Source of the DNA: Methylobacterium sp. WSM2598
GTDB taxonomy: Bacteria > Pseudomonadota > Alphaproteobacteria > Rhizobiales > Beijerinckiaceae
Length of the DNA: 64,000 nt
Reading direction: 5' to 3'
NCBI RefSeq assembly: GCF_000379105.1
Contig: NZ_KB900609.1
Span: 5,158,438-5,222,437 of the forward strand
Positions within the stretch are counted from its first letter, which is position 1; each line of letters begins with the position of its first letter. The notes beneath the pieces are model-generated. The model did not search any database. It saw only the letters and a program-made list of their open reading frames with translations, and was not told the DNA's origin. A program made the translations under genes and the position numbers. This document shows, piece by piece, positions 9,066 through 17,838 of the stretch.

Positions 9066-10058
9066 TCACGGCGCGAGGGCGGGGCTGCCGGCCGGCCCTC
9101 CCGCCGCCTCGGCGGCCGACGGCCCGTGGGTCGCCCGCCCCAGCACCGCGAGCCAGCCCGGCACCTCGGCCCCGCGCTCGCGGCGGGTCGAGGCCGCCTC
9201 CAGCCGCAGGATCGCGAGCCCCGCTGCGGCCGCCTCCGCGCGCACCAGCGCCTCGCCGTGGGCGTAGCGCCCGTCGCTGCCGAGCACCGCACCCTCGCCC
9301 GCATGGGCCTGCAGCGTGAAGGCGAAGAGCCCGCCCGGGGCGAGGGCGCGGGCCACGCCCGCGAAGGCCGGCCCCAGCGCGCGCAGATACACGAAGACGT
9401 CCGCCGCCACGACGAGGTCGGCCCCTCCGGCGGGCTGGCCGGCCAGGAAGGCGGTGAGGTCGCCCTCGTGCAGGGCCGCGTAGCGCCCCAGGCGCCGCGC
9501 CTCGGCCAGCATGCCGGGCGAGAGGTCGACGCCCTCGATGGCGACGACGAGGTCGTCGAGGGCGCGGGCCGCGAGGCCGGTGCCGCAGCCGAGGTCGAGG
9601 GCGCGCCGGAAGGGAAGCGGGTGGCCCGTCGCCAGGAGCGCGTCCCGGAGCATCGCCGGGGCGCGGTAGCCGAGCCCCTCGACGAGGTGGCGCTCGAAGC
9701 GGCCCGCATAGCCGTCGAACAGCGCCCGCACGTAGGCGGGCGACAGGGCGGCCTCGCCCGCCTGCGCGCCGAGTTCGGCGAGGCGCAGCCGCGCGCCGAG
9801 CGCGTCGTCCGGGTCGAGGTCGAGGGCCGCCGCGAAGGCGCGCCGCGCCCGCTCCCGCGCCGCCGGGTCGTCCCCCGCCTGCGCCTCGCGGGCGCGCCCG
9901 AGCAGCAGCCAGGCCGGCACGTAGTCCGGCACCAGGGCCAGCACCTGCTCGGCGAGGTCGGCCGCGGCGGCCGCGTCGCCCTCCGCGAGGGCCGCCTCGG
10001 CCCAGACGTAGCGGCGGTCGGCGAGGAGGTCGCCGGAGGAGCGGAGCGGCACGGTCAT
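9066..10058 (-). CDS. TPR-containing class I SAM methyltransferase
   Basis: 330 aa from the ATG at 10058. The N-terminal third (about 1-110) is helical and TPR-like (AEAALAEGDAAAAADLAEQVLALVP). A class I methyltransferase fold follows, with SAM motif RALDLGCGTGLAARAL at about 195, VDLSPGMLAEAR, and acidic GDLTAFLAG. This resembles contractile-injection/NdvC-like TPR methyltransferases of alphaproteobacteria, but the substrate cannot be read from sequence. The upstream region is a 13-bp minisatellite shared with the divergent exonuclease gene, so the start was set at the first codon after the repeat. Confidence 0.75.
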   Translation of the reverse strand: MTVPLRSSGDLLADRRYVWAEAALAEGDAAAAADLAEQVLALVPDYVPAWLLLGRAREAQAGDDPAARERARRAFAAALDLDPDDALGARLRLAELGAQAGEAALSPAYVRALFDGYAGRFERHLVEGLGYRAPAMLRDALLATGHPLPFRRALDLGCGTGLAARALDDLVVAIEGVDLSPGMLAEARRLGRYAALHEGDLTAFLAGQPAGGADLVVAADVFVYLRALGPAFAGVARALAPGGLFAFTLQAHAGEGAVLGSDGRYAHGEALVRAEAAAAGLAILRLEAASTRRERGAEVPGWLAVLGRATHGPSAAEAAGGPAGSPALAP

Positions 10059-10120
10059 GGCAGGGCAGGTCGGCAGGGCAGGTCGGCAGGGCAGGTCGGC
10101 AGGGCAGGTCGGCAGGGCAG
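10059..10120. repeat. 13-bp minisatellite (about 4.8 units) between divergent genes
   Basis: Unit GGCAGGGCAGGTC is repeated four times exactly plus a partial fifth, starting at the base after the methyltransferase ATG. It fills much of the 133-base divergent spacer, so copy number could change promoter spacing for both genes. The 13-bp period is not a multiple of three, consistent with a non-coding position. Confidence 0.9.
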
Positions 10121-10191
10121 GGGGCGGGGGCGCGGCACGGACGCCGGGAGGAGCGCCCCTATATACGGTGTCCCGCCGATCCCGGACCAGC

Positions 10192-11289
10192 ATGGCCAGA
10201 AGCGACGACCTCCTCACCCTCACCCGCGAGGGCCTCTACTGCCCGCTCGGCGACTTCCACGTCGACCCGGTCCGCCCGGTGCCGCGGGCGCTCATCACCC
10301 ACGGCCATTCCGACCACGCCCGCGCCGGCCACGGCCGCGTGCTCGCGACGCCCGAGACCCTGCGCATCATGGCGGTGCGCTACGGCGAGGACTTCTGCGG
10401 CGCCCGCCAGGAGGCGCGGCTCGGGGAGGTGCTCCGCCTCGGCGACGTCGCCGTCCGCTTCGCGCCCGCCGGCCACGTGCTGGGCTCGGCCCAGATCGTG
10501 ATCGAGGCCGCCGCCCGCCGCATCGTCGTCTCGGGCGACTACAAGCGGGCCCCCGACCCGACCTGCCTGCCCTTCGAACTCGTCCCCTGCGACGTGTTCA
10601 TCACCGAGGCGACCTTCGGCCTGCCGGTCTTCCGCCACCCGGACGCGGCCGACGAGGTGGGCAAGCTCCTCGATTCCGTGCGGCTCTTCCCCGAGCGCAC
10701 CCACATCGTCGGCGCCTACAGCCTCGGCAAGGCGCAGCGCGTGATGGCGCTCCTGCGCGCCGCCGGCTACGACGCGCCGATCCACCTGCACGGGGCGCTG
10801 GAGAAGCTCACCGACCTCTACAAGCGCGAGGGGATCCCCCTCGGCGAGACCCCGAAGGTCGCGGCCGCCGACCGGCCGAAGCTCGGGGGCGCCGTCGTGC
10901 TCTGCCCGCCCTCCGCCATCCAGGATCTCTGGTCGCGCAAGTTCCCCGATCCGGTCACGGCCTTCGCGTCGGGCTGGATGCGGGTGCGCGCGCGGGCCCG
11001 CCAGAAGGGCGTCGAACTGCCCCTCGTCATCTCCGACCACTCGGATTGGGACGATCTCTGCCGGACCATCGCGGAGACCGGCGCGGGCGAGGTCTGGGTC
11101 ACCCACGGCCAGGAGGACGCGCTCGTGCATTGGTGCGCGACGCGGGGCATCGCCGCCCGGCCCCTGCACATGCTCGGCTACGGCGACGAGGGCGAGGCGG
11201 AACCGGCCCCGGGCGACGCGGAGCCCGCGCGGGGCGGGACGCAGCCCGCCCGCGGCGGGGCGGGCCCCGCCCAGGGGGGCGCCGCGTGA
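10192..11289 (+). CDS. Ligase-associated DNA exonuclease (metallo-beta-lactamase fold)
   Basis: 365 aa MBL/beta-CASP nuclease of the kind encoded beside bacterial ATP-dependent DNA ligases. Metal motif THGHSDHARAGHG is near residue 30, followed by GHVLGSAQI, VVSGDYKRAPDPT and the beta-CASP part SDHSDWDDLC. Start ATG at 10192. The end overlaps the ligase GTG start (GTGA). The last 35 residues are a low-complexity tail built on PARGG-like repeats and are probably dispensable. Role inferred from family: end processing in DNA repair. Confidence 0.88.
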   Translation: MARSDDLLTLTREGLYCPLGDFHVDPVRPVPRALITHGHSDHARAGHGRVLATPETLRIMAVRYGEDFCGARQEARLGEVLRLGDVAVRFAPAGHVLGSAQIVIEAAARRIVVSGDYKRAPDPTCLPFELVPCDVFITEATFGLPVFRHPDAADEVGKLLDSVRLFPERTHIVGAYSLGKAQRVMALLRAAGYDAPIHLHGALEKLTDLYKREGIPLGETPKVAAADRPKLGGAVVLCPPSAIQDLWSRKFPDPVTAFASGWMRVRARARQKGVELPLVISDHSDWDDLCRTIAETGAGEVWVTHGQEDALVHWCATRGIAARPLHMLGYGDEGEAEPAPGDAEPARGGTQPARGGAGPAQGGAA

Positions 11290-12992
11290 ACGACTTCGCC
11301 CATCTCCTCGACCGCCTCGCCTACGAGCCCCGGCGCACCGCGAAGCTGCGGCTGCTCCAGGACTACTTTTCCCGCGCGCCCGATCCCGAGCGCGGCACCG
11401 CGCTCGCCGCCATGACCGGCGCCCTGACCTTCCGGGAGGCGAAGCCCACCCTGATCCGCGGCCTCGTCGAGGCGCGGGTCGACCCGGTGCTGTTCCGGAT
11501 GTCGTACCACTACGTCGGCGACCTCGCGGAGACGACCGCCCTGATCTGGCCCGCGCCCGCGGCGCCGGAGCCCGGCGGGATCGGCCACAACGCCCCGCCG
11601 CCGCAGGTGCCGAGCCTGAGCGAGGTGGTCGAGGCGCTCGCCACCATCGGCAAGGCCGAGCTGCCCGCCCGCATCGCCGCTTGGCTCGACGTCCTCGACG
11701 AGACCGGCCGCTGGGCGCTCATCAAGCTCATCACGGGCGAGCTGCGGGTCGGCGTCTCGGCGCGCCTCGCCAAGACCGCGGTGGCGAGCCTCGGCGGCGT
11801 CGAGCCGGACGCGGTCGAGGAGGTCTGGCACGGGCTCAAGCCCCCCTACCTGCCCCTCTTCGCCTGGGTCGAGGGCCGGGCCGAGCGGCCCGAGAGCCTC
11901 GATCCCGCCCCGTTCCGGCCGCCGATGCTCTCGCACCCGGTCGACGAGGAGACCGACTTCGCCAGGCTCGACCCCGCCGCCTTCGCGGCCGAGTGGAAGT
12001 GGGACGGCATCCGGGTGCAGCTGGTCGGCGGGCCCGACCGCGCCGGGACCGCGGTCGCCCGCATCTATTCCCGCACCGGCGAGGACATCTCCGCCGCCTT
12101 CCCGGACCTCGCCGAGGCGATCCGCTTCGAGGGCGCCCTCGACGGAGAGCTCCTCATCCTGCGCGAGGGGCGGGTGCAGAGCTTCAACGTGCTGCAGCAG
12201 CGCCTCAACCGGAAGGCGGTGACGGGCCGGCTGCTCCAGGACTTCCCCGCCCATGTGCGGGCCTACGACCTGCTGGCGCTCGACGGCGAGGACCTGCGCC
12301 CGCTCCCCTTCGGGGCGCGCCGCGCCCGGCTCGAAGCCTTCGTGGCCGGCCTCGACCACGGGCGCATCGACCTCTCGCCGCTCGTGCCCTTCGCCGATTG
12401 GGAGGCGCTGGCGGCGGCGCGGGCCGACCCGGCCCAGGCGGGGGCCGGCGAGGATGCCGACGCGATCGAGGGCGTGATGCTCAAGCGCCGCGACAGCCTC
12501 TACGTGCCGGGCCGGCCCAAGGGGCCGTGGTGGAAGTGGAAGCGCGAACCCTACCTCGTCGACGCGGTGATGATGTACGCCCAGCGCGGGCACGGGAAGC
12601 GCTCCTCCTTCTACTCGGACTACACGTTCGGGGTCTGGCGGGACTCCCCCGAGGGCGGCGAGGAGCTGGTGCCGGTCGGCAAGGCCTATCACGGCTTCAC
12701 CGACGAGGAGCTCGCCAAGCTCGACCGCTACGTCCGCAACCACACGGTCAAGCGGTTCGGGCCCGTGCGCGAGGTGGAGTATGGTCCGCGCCAGGGCTTG
12801 GTGCTGGAGATCGCCTTCGAGGGGCTCCAGCGCTCGACCCGGCACAAGTCGGGCGTCGCCATGCGGTTTCCCCGGGTGAACCGGATCCGCTGGGACAAGC
12901 CGCCCGCCGAGGCCGACCGGATCGAGACGCTGGAGCGCATCCTGGAGCGGGGCGAGCGCGAGGTGATGCCGGGACGGGAGATGGCGCGATGA
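11286..12992 (+). CDS. ATP-dependent DNA ligase (ligase-associated repair family)
   Basis: 568 aa starting at GTG 11286, overlapping the exonuclease stop. The adenylation motif EWKWDGIRVQ gives the nucleophilic Lys (about residue 238). Other nucleotidyltransferase motifs are RIYSRTGEDIS, GALDGELL, EGVMLKR and WWKWKREP, followed by the OB-fold end VLEIAFEG. The N-terminal ligase DNA-binding domain reads AKLRLLQDYFSR. Its partners in other genomes are the exonuclease (adjacent here), a DEXH helicase and a phosphoesterase; neither of the latter is next to it. Role inferred: repair ligation under DNA damage. Confidence 0.9.
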   Translation: MNDFAHLLDRLAYEPRRTAKLRLLQDYFSRAPDPERGTALAAMTGALTFREAKPTLIRGLVEARVDPVLFRMSYHYVGDLAETTALIWPAPAAPEPGGIGHNAPPPQVPSLSEVVEALATIGKAELPARIAAWLDVLDETGRWALIKLITGELRVGVSARLAKTAVASLGGVEPDAVEEVWHGLKPPYLPLFAWVEGRAERPESLDPAPFRPPMLSHPVDEETDFARLDPAAFAAEWKWDGIRVQLVGGPDRAGTAVARIYSRTGEDISAAFPDLAEAIRFEGALDGELLILREGRVQSFNVLQQRLNRKAVTGRLLQDFPAHVRAYDLLALDGEDLRPLPFGARRARLEAFVAGLDHGRIDLSPLVPFADWEALAAARADPAQAGAGEDADAIEGVMLKRRDSLYVPGRPKGPWWKWKREPYLVDAVMMYAQRGHGKRSSFYSDYTFGVWRDSPEGGEELVPVGKAYHGFTDEELAKLDRYVRNHTVKRFGPVREVEYGPRQGLVLEIAFEGLQRSTRHKSGVAMRFPRVNRIRWDKPPAEADRIETLERILERGEREVMPGREMAR

Positions 12993-13489
12993 AGCGGATC
13001 GAGACGATCGCCGGGGGCGCGGTGACGCGGCAGGTGACGGGCCGGCTCACGGTGAGCACGAACGGGCAGGGGTTCACGGAGATCACCCAGGAGGTGGCGG
13101 GCTTCGTGCGCGACAGCGGCATCGCCCAGGGCCTGCTCACGCTGTTCTGCCGCCACACCTCGGCCTCGCTCACGATCCAGGAGAATGCCGACCCGGACGT
13201 GCGCACGGACCTGCTGGCCGCCCTCGACCGGCTCGCCCCGCGCCAGGGCGCCACCCTGTACGACGCGGAACTGCCCGGGCGCGGGCAGGGGCGGATGTTC
13301 TACCTGCACCGGGACGAGGGCCCCGACGACATGCCCGGCCACATCCGCACGATGCTGACCGATTGCTGCCTGGCGATCCCGGTCGCCGAGCAGCAGCTCG
13401 CCCTCGGCACCTGGCAGGGCGTCTACCTGATCGAGCACCGGGACCAGCACCATCGGCGGGAGGTCGTGCTGCATCTCCTGGGGGCGTGA
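12989..13489 (+). CDS. YjbQ / UPF0047 family protein
   Basis: 166 aa; ATGA overlap with the ligase stop implies co-translation. Family signature: QGLLTLFCRHTSASLTIQEN, then HIRTMLTD and the His-rich end QGVYLIEHRDQHHRREVVLH. Some members have thiamine-phosphate synthase side activity, so annotation pipelines call it secondary thiamine-phosphate synthase; the real substrate is unsettled. Its coupling to the repair ligase is notable but functionally unexplained. Confidence 0.88.
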   Translation: MKRIETIAGGAVTRQVTGRLTVSTNGQGFTEITQEVAGFVRDSGIAQGLLTLFCRHTSASLTIQENADPDVRTDLLAALDRLAPRQGATLYDAELPGRGQGRMFYLHRDEGPDDMPGHIRTMLTDCCLAIPVAEQQLALGTWQGVYLIEHRDQHHRREVVLHLLGA

Positions 13490-13550
13490 CGGCCCGGCGG
13501 CGCGAGGGCGGCCCCCGGGAACTCGCCCGGGGCGGCGCGGTTCTTGCCGG

Positions 13551-14198
13551 ATGCTGCATTCCCTGCTCGGAGACCTGTCCGGCCTGATCGCGCAGCACGG
13601 TCTGTGGATCGTGGCGCTGATCGTCGGCCTGGAGAGCCTGGGGCTCCCGCTTCCGGGCGAGACCTGCCTCGTCACCGCGGCGGTCTACGCGGGGGCCACC
13701 GGCGATCTCAGCCTGCCGGGGCTCGTCGCCTCGGCCGCCGGCGGGGCGGTGGTCGGCGACTCGATGGGCTTCTGGATCGGGCGCCGCCTCGGCCAGCCGG
13801 TGCTGATCCGTCACGGCCCGCGCATCGGCCTCACCCCGGACAAGATCAAGCTCGGGCAGTACCTGTTCCTGCGCCACGGCGGGAAGGTGGTGTTCTTCGG
13901 CCGCTTCGTCGCGGTGCTGCGGGTGCTAGCGGCCCTGCTCGCCGGGGCGAACCGCATGGCCTGGCCGCGCTTCCTCGTCTCCAACGCCACGGGCGGCCTG
14001 CTCTGGGCGACCGTGTTCGGCGGCGGCGCCTACCTGTTCGGCACCCGCATCGAGGCGGTGAGCGGTCCCCTCGGGATCGCCTTCCTGGCCGTCGCGGTGA
14101 TCACCCTGGCTTGGCTGATCGTGACCGTGCGGCGCAACGAGGCGCGCCTGCTGCGGGAGGCCGAGCGGGCGCTCCCGGGCCCCGTGACGCCGCGCTGA
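13551..14198 (+). CDS. DedA family membrane protein
   Basis: 215 aa inner-membrane protein of the DedA/SNARE-associated (VTT) family, implicated in lipid carrier flipping and membrane homeostasis. Motifs include LESLGLPLPGE, GDSMGFWIGRRLG and FFGRFVAVLRVLAALLAG, with about five hydrophobic segments. Just past the stop a 17-base stretch GCGTGACGCCGCGCTGA is present twice (about 14183-14218), duplicating the stop context. Confidence 0.88.
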   Translation: MLHSLLGDLSGLIAQHGLWIVALIVGLESLGLPLPGETCLVTAAVYAGATGDLSLPGLVASAAGGAVVGDSMGFWIGRRLGQPVLIRHGPRIGLTPDKIKLGQYLFLRHGGKVVFFGRFVAVLRVLAALLAGANRMAWPRFLVSNATGGLLWATVFGGGAYLFGTRIEAVSGPLGIAFLAVAVITLAWLIVTVRRNEARLLREAERALPGPVTPR

Positions 14199-14423
14199 GG
14201 CGCGTGACGCCGCGCTGACTGAGGCGCGCAGGCTCCGATTCCACCAGGTTTCGCCGGACGAGTGCCGGTCCGGCGGCCGTTTCGCGCGGTCGAGGGCGGG
14301 ATAGCGCCGATTCCGCAGCCCGCCGAAATTGTCCGGCGCGCCGCAAAGGCTTAAGGTTCCGTTTCAAGAGGGCCGCCGGTCACCGGGTGCGAGGCTCCGT
14401 GGCGTGTGGGCGGGAGGCACCGC

Positions 14424-15089
14424 TTGAGTTCCGAGACCACCATCGTCGTCGCCGACGACCATCCGCTCTTCCGGGGCGCCCTGCGCGGGGCGGTCGGAGG
14501 CATCCTGCCGGAGGCCCGCATCGTCGAGGCCAGCGGCCTCGACGCGCTGACGGCGCTCCTCGAGCGCGAGGCGGAGGTGGACCTCATCCTCCTCGACCTC
14601 ACCATGCCGGGGGTCCAGGGCTTCTCCGGCCTCATCTACCTGCGGGCGCAGCACCCGGCGATCCCCGTGGTGATCGTCTCGGCCAACGAGGATCCGGTGG
14701 TGATCCGCCGGGCGCTCGATTTCGGCGCCGCCGGCTTCATCCCGAAATCCCTCGACATCGACGAGATCGGCGGGGCGGTCCGGCAGGTGCTGGCGGGGGG
14801 CACCTGGGCGCCGCCCGACATCGCCCTCTCGGCCTCCGAGGACAAGGAGACGGCCGAGCTGATGCGCCGCCTCGCGACCCTCACGCCGCAGCAGGTGCGC
14901 GTGCTGATGATGCTGTCGGAGGGGCTGCTCAACAAGCAGATCGCCTACGAGCTCTCGGTCTCGGAGGCGACCGTGAAGGCGCACGTCTCGGCGATCCTGC
15001 AGAAGCTCGGCGTCGAGAGCCGCACCCAGGCGGTGATCGCCTCCTCGCGCATCGGCGCGACGCTCAAGCCCCCGGCCGGCGTCGCCTGA
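14424..15089 (+). CDS. NarL/LuxR-type two-component response regulator
   Basis: 221 aa. An N-terminal receiver domain (VVADDHPLFRGAL, phospho-acceptor in LILLDLTMPG, Lys in IPKS) is followed by a C-terminal LuxR-type HTH (LTPQQVRVLMMLSEGLLNKQIAYELSVSEATVKAHVSAIL, seen across about 155-200). The chosen start is TTG at 14424 because GGGAGG lies six bases upstream; the in-frame GTG at 14406 lacks a site. No histidine kinase is adjacent, so the partner and regulon are unknown. Confidence 0.88.
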   Translation: MSSETTIVVADDHPLFRGALRGAVGGILPEARIVEASGLDALTALLEREAEVDLILLDLTMPGVQGFSGLIYLRAQHPAIPVVIVSANEDPVVIRRALDFGAAGFIPKSLDIDEIGGAVRQVLAGGTWAPPDIALSASEDKETAELMRRLATLTPQQVRVLMMLSEGLLNKQIAYELSVSEATVKAHVSAILQKLGVESRTQAVIASSRIGATLKPPAGVA

Positions 15090-15144
15090 GGGCCGGGCCG
15101 CACCCGAGGCCGGGCCGCCGCACCCGGCCCGACGGGGGCGCCGC

Positions 15145-15531
15145 TCAGTAGCCGAAGCGGGCGTGGCGCCAGCCGTGGCGATGCCAGCCGTAGTGGCGCC
15201 AGTGCGGCCGGTGATGCCAGCCGTAATGGCGCCAATAGGGCCGGTGGTGCCAGCCGTAGTGGCGGTGCCGCCAGTAATGGTGCCGGTAGCCGTAGCGCGC
15301 CGGATAATAGCCGACGGTGCGGTAGGCGTAGGGCCGGCCCCAGCCGTGCCGGTGCCAGCCGACGTGGCGGCCGTGCCAGCCGTGGTGGCGCCAGCCGCCG
15401 TGCCAGCCGGTCCAGGCGGTGGGTGCGGCCGCGCTCGCCGCCGCCGTCTCGGCCGCGGCCGGGGCGGGCCGCAGGGCGGGGGCGAGCCCGCAGATCAGCA
15501 TCAGTGCGAGGAAGAATCGTCCAAGACGCAT
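15145..15531 (-). CDS. Secreted His/Trp/Tyr-rich repeat protein
   Basis: 128 aa from the ATG at 15531, preceded by GGAGG. A signal peptide (MRLGRFFLALMLICGLAPAL, cleavage near PAAAE) is followed by a mature chain that is almost entirely His, Trp, Tyr, Arg and Gly in imperfect units such as HYGWHHRPYWR (at least three). No known fold is recognised. The composition suggests metal or polyanion binding in the periplasm or envelope; this is inference only. Confidence 0.7.
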   Translation of the reverse strand: MRLGRFFLALMLICGLAPALRPAPAAAETAAASAAAPTAWTGWHGGWRHHGWHGRHVGWHRHGWGRPYAYRTVGYYPARYGYRHHYWRHRHYGWHHRPYWRHYGWHHRPHWRHYGWHRHGWRHARFGY

Positions 15532-15689
15532 CAGGGCCTCCGAGGTGTGAGGTGGCCAGGAACGGGTGTGCGGGAGGTAAGTTCCACCCCCTCCTCCGAC
15601 CCGCCGCGCCCGGCCGCCGAGGGCCCGTCGCCCGCTCCGGCCGCGTCGTATCCAGGTCCGCCGGGGCAGCCCGGTCACCCGTGAGCGGG

Positions 15690-16603
15690 ATGGACCGCGT
15701 CCCGCCGCTGAGTTCGGCAGATCTGGCGGTCCATGACGGGCCTGATCCGCCTATGCCGGGCCGGCCGACAAAGAAACGCCGGCGAACCGGGAACGGCGGG
15801 GGCGGCGCGGCATTCCTGCGCATCAGCTTGGCCGACCCATGCGCGGAGCAGAGCCGCTTGCGACCCGACCTTCTCGGCCCGCTCGCCGATGACGAGCCAC
15901 CTGCCGCGGCCGCGTCCCTGTCCCTGCGGCTGCGGGCGGACGGCTCCCTGGACGGGCGTCCCGACCTCCCGCCCTTCCTGCGCGATCATCTCGGCCGGCA
16001 CCTGCGGGCCTGCTACGCGGCGCTCCTGGCCGAGGCTCAGCCGGAACCGCTCCTGGCGCTGGTGGCGCGGCTCGACGCGGCCCTCGCGGCGGCGCGGCCG
16101 GCCACTTCCTTCCGGGACGAACTCGTGGCGTCCCTGCCCTGCCTGCGGGGCTTCGCCCTCTCGCTGACGGCGAACGTGGTCCAGGCGGACGACCTCGTGC
16201 AGGAGACGCTGCTGCGGGCCTGGCAGAACCAGGACCGCTTCGCGCCCGGCACCAACCTGAAGGCGTGGCTGTTCACGATCCTGCGCAACCAGTTCTACAC
16301 TGTGGCGCGCAAGCGCCGGCGCGAGGTGGAGGACGCGGACGGCGAGCAGGCCGCCCGCATGGTCGCGCTGCCCGACCAGGAGGACGGCGTCGCGCTGCGC
16401 GAGGTCTGGACGCAGGTGGCGCGGCTGCCCCCCTCCAGCGCGAGGCCCTGCTGCTCGTGGCGGTGCAGGGGCTCAGCTACGAATCCGCCGCCCGGATCAT
16501 GCAGTGCCAGGTCGGCACGGTGAAGAGCCGGGTCAGCCGCGCCCGCACCGCCCTGGCCCAGGCGCTCGAGGGCGGGGCGGCGCTCGGCGGCGCCTCGCCC
16601 TGA
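15690..16603 (+). pseudogene. NepR-EcfG fusion sigma factor, frameshifted
   Basis: One frame runs from ATG 15690 (alternative 15753) through a NepR-like anti-sigma segment (about 15946-16095: LPPFLRDHLGRHLRACYAAL, then EAQPEPLLALVARLD) straight into EcfG/ECF15-type sigma region 2 (about 16110-16332: ADDLVQETLLRAWQNQDRF, GTNLKAWLFTILRN, KRRREVEDADG). Region 4 continues in another frame (LQREALLLVAVQGLSYESAA, VGTVKSRVSRARTAL) to the stop at 16603. The frames join at the C6 run 16428-16433: one extra C restores a single protein. Family role: general stress sigma factor normally held by a separate NepR. Either a pseudogene, a sequence error, or slippage-controlled. Confidence 0.85.
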
Positions 16604-16622
16604 GGGCGGGCGCCGCCCCGGC

Positions 16623-16883
16623 TCAGCGGCCGGTGCCGCGCGAGGAGGCCGGGTCGTGGCCGGGCGCGTAGCCGGAGGCGCCGGAGGTGCCCTTGACGCT
16701 GCCGGTCGTCTTCATCTCGTGGCCGGGCGTGTAGCCGGAGGCGCCGGTCGTGCCCTTGGCGCTGCCGGATTCGTGCATCTTCTGGCCGGGCGGCTCGTTC
16801 TGCGGGTTGGTCGCCCGGGTCTGGGCCGATGCGGCGGTGGCGAGGAGGGCGAGGGCGGCGGCGGTGGCGATGACGCGCGTCAT
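16623..16883 (-). CDS. Small exported repeat protein
   Basis: 86 aa; signal peptide MTRVIATAAALALLATAASAQ, then a hydrophilic chain with two copies of a unit KGTTGASGYTPGHEM / KGTSGASGYAPGHDP. No family is recognised; similar short exported proteins occur elsewhere in this window (52198-52590). It ends 20 bases from the sigma-factor gene, convergent with it. Confidence 0.65.
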   Translation of the reverse strand: MTRVIATAAALALLATAASAQTRATNPQNEPPGQKMHESGSAKGTTGASGYTPGHEMKTTGSVKGTSGASGYAPGHDPASSRGTGR

Positions 16884-16947
16884 GATCCATCTCCATCTCG
16901 GGGACCGGCGGGCCCGGAGGCCGGGCCCGCTTCTGGTCGGGGCCCCC

Positions 16948-17838
16948 CTAACGGCCCGCCGCGCCGAACCGTTCCGCGGTGGCCAGCATCCGGCGCCAGC
17001 GCCCCGGCGAGAGGCCGTGGGCGCGGACGAAGAGGCGCGTCATGTGGCTCTGGTCGGAGAAGCCCGCCGCGGCCGCGGCCTCCGCGAGGCCGACGCCCGC
17101 CCGGATCAGCGCGCGGGCCTCGTCGAGCCGCCGCAGGGTGAGGTAGCGGTAGGGGCTGGTCCCGAAGCGGCGGCGGAACTGGCGGGCCAGGGTGAAGCGG
17201 TCGAGTCCGGTCAGCGCCTCGAGCTCCTCCGCGCGCACCCCCTCCCGATGCGCCTCGTCCAGGTAGGCGCGGGCGCGCTCGATGGCGGCCGCGGCGCCGG
17301 CCGGCTCGCGCCGCCGCCGGGCCGAGGGGTCGCCGGCGAGGAGGGCCTCGGCGATGTCCGCGACCGCCTGGTCGGCTTCGAGCGGTTCGAGGCCGCGGTC
17401 GAGGTCGGCGAGCAGGGGCACGAGGGCGGCCCGCAGCCGGCCGTCGTCGAGGACGGCGCGGCGCAGGAAGGGCAGGCTGCCGGCGCGGCCGTCGAGGGCC
17501 GCGCGCAGGCGGTGCGGCGGCAGGTAGGCCATGCGGTAGCGGAAGCCGGAGGCGGCGCCCGCGCGGCCGTTATGGACCTCGTCCGGGTGGATCACGATGA
17601 GGTTGCCCGCGAGGCTGTTCTGCTCCGCCCCGCGATAGTCGAAGCGCTGCACGCCCGAGAGGGTGAGGCCGAGCGCGTAGCAATCGTGCCGGTGCGGGTC
17701 GTAGGCGTGACCCGTGAAGAAGGCCTCGATGCGCGGGATGCCGCCCTGCTCGGGCGCGACGCGGATCCAGTCCGGGCGGCGCAGCCCGCACGATCCTTCA
17801 AGACGGTCGGCGCGACCGGGCGCTAGCTCCGGGTCCAT
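16948..17838 (-). CDS. AraC-family transcriptional regulator
   Basis: 296 aa. The N-terminal cupin sensor (about 20-130: HRHDCYALGLTLSGVQRF) is followed by a C-terminal double HTH of AraC type (LTGLDRFTLARQFRRRFG, ending AGFSDQSHMTRLFVRAHGLSP). The start ATG at 17838 overlaps by two bases the start ATG of the divergent DUF2000 gene, so each promoter must lie inside the other gene, or one start is mis-set. Target probably includes that neighbour. Confidence 0.88.
   Translation of the reverse strand: MDPELAPGRADRLEGSCGLRRPDWIRVAPEQGGIPRIEAFFTGHAYDPHRHDCYALGLTLSGVQRFDYRGAEQNSLAGNLIVIHPDEVHNGRAGAASGFRYRMAYLPPHRLRAALDGRAGSLPFLRRAVLDDGRLRAALVPLLADLDRGLEPLEADQAVADIAEALLAGDPSARRRREPAGAAAAIERARAYLDEAHREGVRAEELEALTGLDRFTLARQFRRRFGTSPYRYLTLRRLDEARALIRAGVGLAEAAAAAGFSDQSHMTRLFVRAHGLSPGRWRRMLATAERFGAAGR

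Noticed and set aside
8961..12992. Apparent 1343-residue open frame on the plus strand
   Set aside because: Only the part from GTG 11286 (DNA ligase) is real; the rest is antisense to pyrH and the methyltransferase or out of frame with the exonuclease.
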